Positions 54,965 to 56,069 of a stretch of DNA of 56,069 nt are shown one piece after another. A program made the translations under genes and the position numbers. This stretch comes from Prochlorococcus marinus str. MIT 9201. GTDB taxonomy: Bacteria > Cyanobacteriota > Cyanobacteriia > PCC-6307 > Cyanobiaceae. Below the pieces are notes generated by a model that was not told the origin of the DNA, did not search any database, and saw only the letters and a program-made list of their open reading frames with translations. Each line of letters starts with the position of its first letter. Position 1 is the stretch's first letter. Where the stretch lies: the NCBI RefSeq assembly GCF_000759955.1, contig NZ_JNAL01000002.1, forward strand, positions 1 to 56,069, read 5' to 3'.

Positions 54965-55600
54965 TTAGAACCTTCCTCCAAAAATCAATGACCCTAATCT
55001 TAACCAAGTTGATCCAGCGTCAATTGCTTCCTTCCAGTCCCCTGACATACCCATGGAGCAATCTGGGAGTTGAAGTGAATCAGCAAGGGCACGACATTTT
55101 TTAAACAATTCTGAATTTTCTTTGGAGCTAAGTCCTTTAGGATTGATAGTCATCAAACCGGTTAATTTGATATTTTTCAACTCTTGAATCTCTCCCCATT
55201 TCAATTTTAAGAATTTAGGATCAAAGCCCCCTTTAGTGGGGTCATCACTCAACTTAACCTGTAACAGTATTAATGGATTTTTCTCCTCTTCATGCGAAAT
55301 ATTAGAAATCTTTTGCAACTTTTCAAATGAATCTACTGAATGAATATATTTGAAATTTTGTACTATTTTTCTTATTTTATTACTTTGTATACGTCCAATA
55401 AAGTGCCAATTTATTTGTTTAAGGTCTTTTAGGATTTGTTGTTTTTCAAACGCCTCTTGAAACTTACTCTCACCAAAATCATTTTGGCCTAGATTTTGAA
55501 TAGTCTTGATTTCTTGACTTTTAAATCCTTTACTTACAGCGAGAATATTTACATTTGATGGGATTTTATTTTTTATTTCTAAATAATTTGCAGGTTTCAC
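54965..55600 (-). CDS. pipY: PLP homeostasis protein (YggS/PipY)
   Basis: A single-domain PLP-binding TIM barrel of the COG0325 family, involved in vitamin B6 and amino-acid homeostasis. PLP lysine K24 lies in NILAVSKGFKSQEI. FGESKFQEAFEKQ, WHFIGRIQSNKIRKI, LTGLMTINP and the C-terminal SMGMSGDWKEAIDAGSTWLR are family signatures. The start is a GTG at 55600, 3 bp after pipX. In cyanobacteria the pipX-pipY pair is conserved and the two products are functionally linked. Confidence 0.95.
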   Translation of the reverse strand: MKPANYLEIKNKIPSNVNILAVSKGFKSQEIKTIQNLGQNDFGESKFQEAFEKQQILKDLKQINWHFIGRIQSNKIRKIVQNFKYIHSVDSFEKLQKISNISHEEEKNPLILLQVKLSDDPTKGGFDPKFLKLKWGEIQELKNIKLTGLMTINPKGLSSKENSELFKKCRALADSLQLPDCSMGMSGDWKEAIDAGSTWLRLGSLIFGGRF

Positions 55601-55603
55601 CTT

Positions 55604-55870
55604 TTATAAGAAAGTTTGTGTAAATAAATTCTCCCATTTAGATAGTTCTTCAGATCTTTGTCTTCTAGCTTTTTGAAGATTTAATTCGGCCTGATTACGG
55701 GCATCTAAATATGGTATAACTTCAAAAAAAACTTCTCTCAGTCTAACTTCAACTAAAAAAAACATTTTTTGAGCATATAAAGTGGCATAAATATCCCTTC
55801 CATCATTACCTGGAGAGACTTGGTACAACATACCAAATGTTGGATGGTTTAAATAACGCTCAGAAGTCAA
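55604..55870 (-). CDS. pipX: PII-interacting protein X, NtcA co-activator
   Basis: An 88-residue protein with an N-terminal Tudor-like domain (SERYLNHPTFGMLYQVSPGN, GRDIYATLYAQKMFFLVE) and two C-terminal helices (ARNQAELNLQKARRQRSEEL). It swaps between PII and NtcA: at high 2-oxoglutarate it co-activates NtcA, at low it is held by PII. The start is a TTG (MTSERYLNHPTF). It directly precedes pipY and shares a transcript with it. Confidence 0.95.
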   Translation of the reverse strand: MTSERYLNHPTFGMLYQVSPGNDGRDIYATLYAQKMFFLVEVRLREVFFEVIPYLDARNQAELNLQKARRQRSEELSKWENLFTQTFL

Positions 55871-55888
55871 ACTTAAATATTGTGTTAT

Positions 55889-56069
55889 TTATAATGCACC
55901 ATACAGTTTTCTAAGAAAAATTGCTATGCAAATAAAACAAATCGATAATGTATTAACAATTACATTGAGAGGTTTCGAAGAATTAAAAGTTCTAAATCTA
56001 TTTGTTTTTATAATAATTTCTTTCTTTGAGAGCAATGATTCTGCTCCTTGATCAATTCTCAGAAATATA
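55889..56069 (-). CDS. C-terminal fragment of an unidentified membrane protein
   Basis: The minus strand is open from the window edge to TAA at 55889-55891 (59 codons visible, 5' part missing). The tail has a polar stretch (RIDQGAESLLSKKEIIIKTN) and then one hydrophobic helix (VIVNTLSICFICIAIFLRKL) ending YGAL. It lies 18 bp upstream of pipX on the same strand and may be co-transcribed. Too little is present to assign a family. Confidence 0.55.
   Translation of the reverse strand, partial: IFLRIDQGAESLLSKKEIIIKTNRFRTFNSSKPLNVIVNTLSICFICIAIFLRKLYGAL

Overview
The window looks like a piece of a high-light-adapted Prochlorococcus chromosome. Base composition is very AT-rich, genes are packed with short or overlapping junctions, and cyanobacterial genes are present throughout (chlG, menG, ndhB, cyAbrB, pipX, sepF, DUF2862, DUF2232 and UPF0284 proteins). 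Nearly every gene is recognisable as picocyanobacterial core or flexible-core. I see no rRNA, tRNA, insertion sequence, prophage or CRISPR array.

Layout. 1-8.1 kb: a minus-strand operon ctaA-ctaB-ABC ATPase-ABC permease-repeat protein (the last cut by the window edge) faces the plus-strand coxB-coxA-coxC operon, so heme A synthesis and the aa3-type terminal oxidase diverge from one 214-bp region. A cyAbrB regulator follows. 8.1-16 kb: ribE, an aldo/keto reductase with ferredoxin-like cysteines, then a minus-strand run topA-lipoprotein-DUF2232-UPF0284(CobT-like)-Tat lipoprotein. 16-25.6 kb: ndhB and an orphan MacB-type ATPase, birA, a DciA-like protein, menG, hisF, DUF2862, chlG, a class A penicillin-binding protein and rsmB. 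25.6-28.7 kb: a 486-bp gap holding two small broken reading frames. Next is a tightly coupled minus-strand cluster: DCC thiol protein, TIGR03643 protein, a 43-residue DUF2256 zinc-ribbon protein that ordinary gene finding tends to miss, and a photolyase-related flavoprotein that appears to have lost three of the four iron-sulfur ligands of its family. 28.8-34.4 kb: trmH, a lone DppC-like permease, lepA, mqo, nfu. 34.4-36.9 kb: a promoter and a glutamine-II riboswitch (downstream-peptide RNA) in front of a short DUF4278 protein with a clear terminator, then arsM and a cysteine lyase. 37-44.3 kb: SDR, murE, glutaredoxin-like, yidD, rpsD, and a sulfur amino-acid cluster (two cystathionine gamma-synthase-family enzymes plus cysK). 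44.3-56 kb: queA, pdhC, ylqD, an acyl-CoA/ACP synthetase, lipB, hpf, a DeoC-like protein without its Schiff-base lysine motif, recO, a glycosyltransferase, proC, sepF, pipY, pipX and a partial membrane protein.

The window is mainly housekeeping (respiration, chlorophyll and quinone synthesis, envelope, translation, sulfur metabolism). Nitrogen status enters at two points: the glutamine-sensing leader at 34.5 kb and pipX-pipY at 55-56 kb, whose products work with NtcA and PII. The less ordinary material is the photolyase-like/DUF2256/TIGR03643/DCC cluster with the broken ORFs beside it, the riboswitch-peptide unit, and two in-frame tandem repeats in coding sequence.
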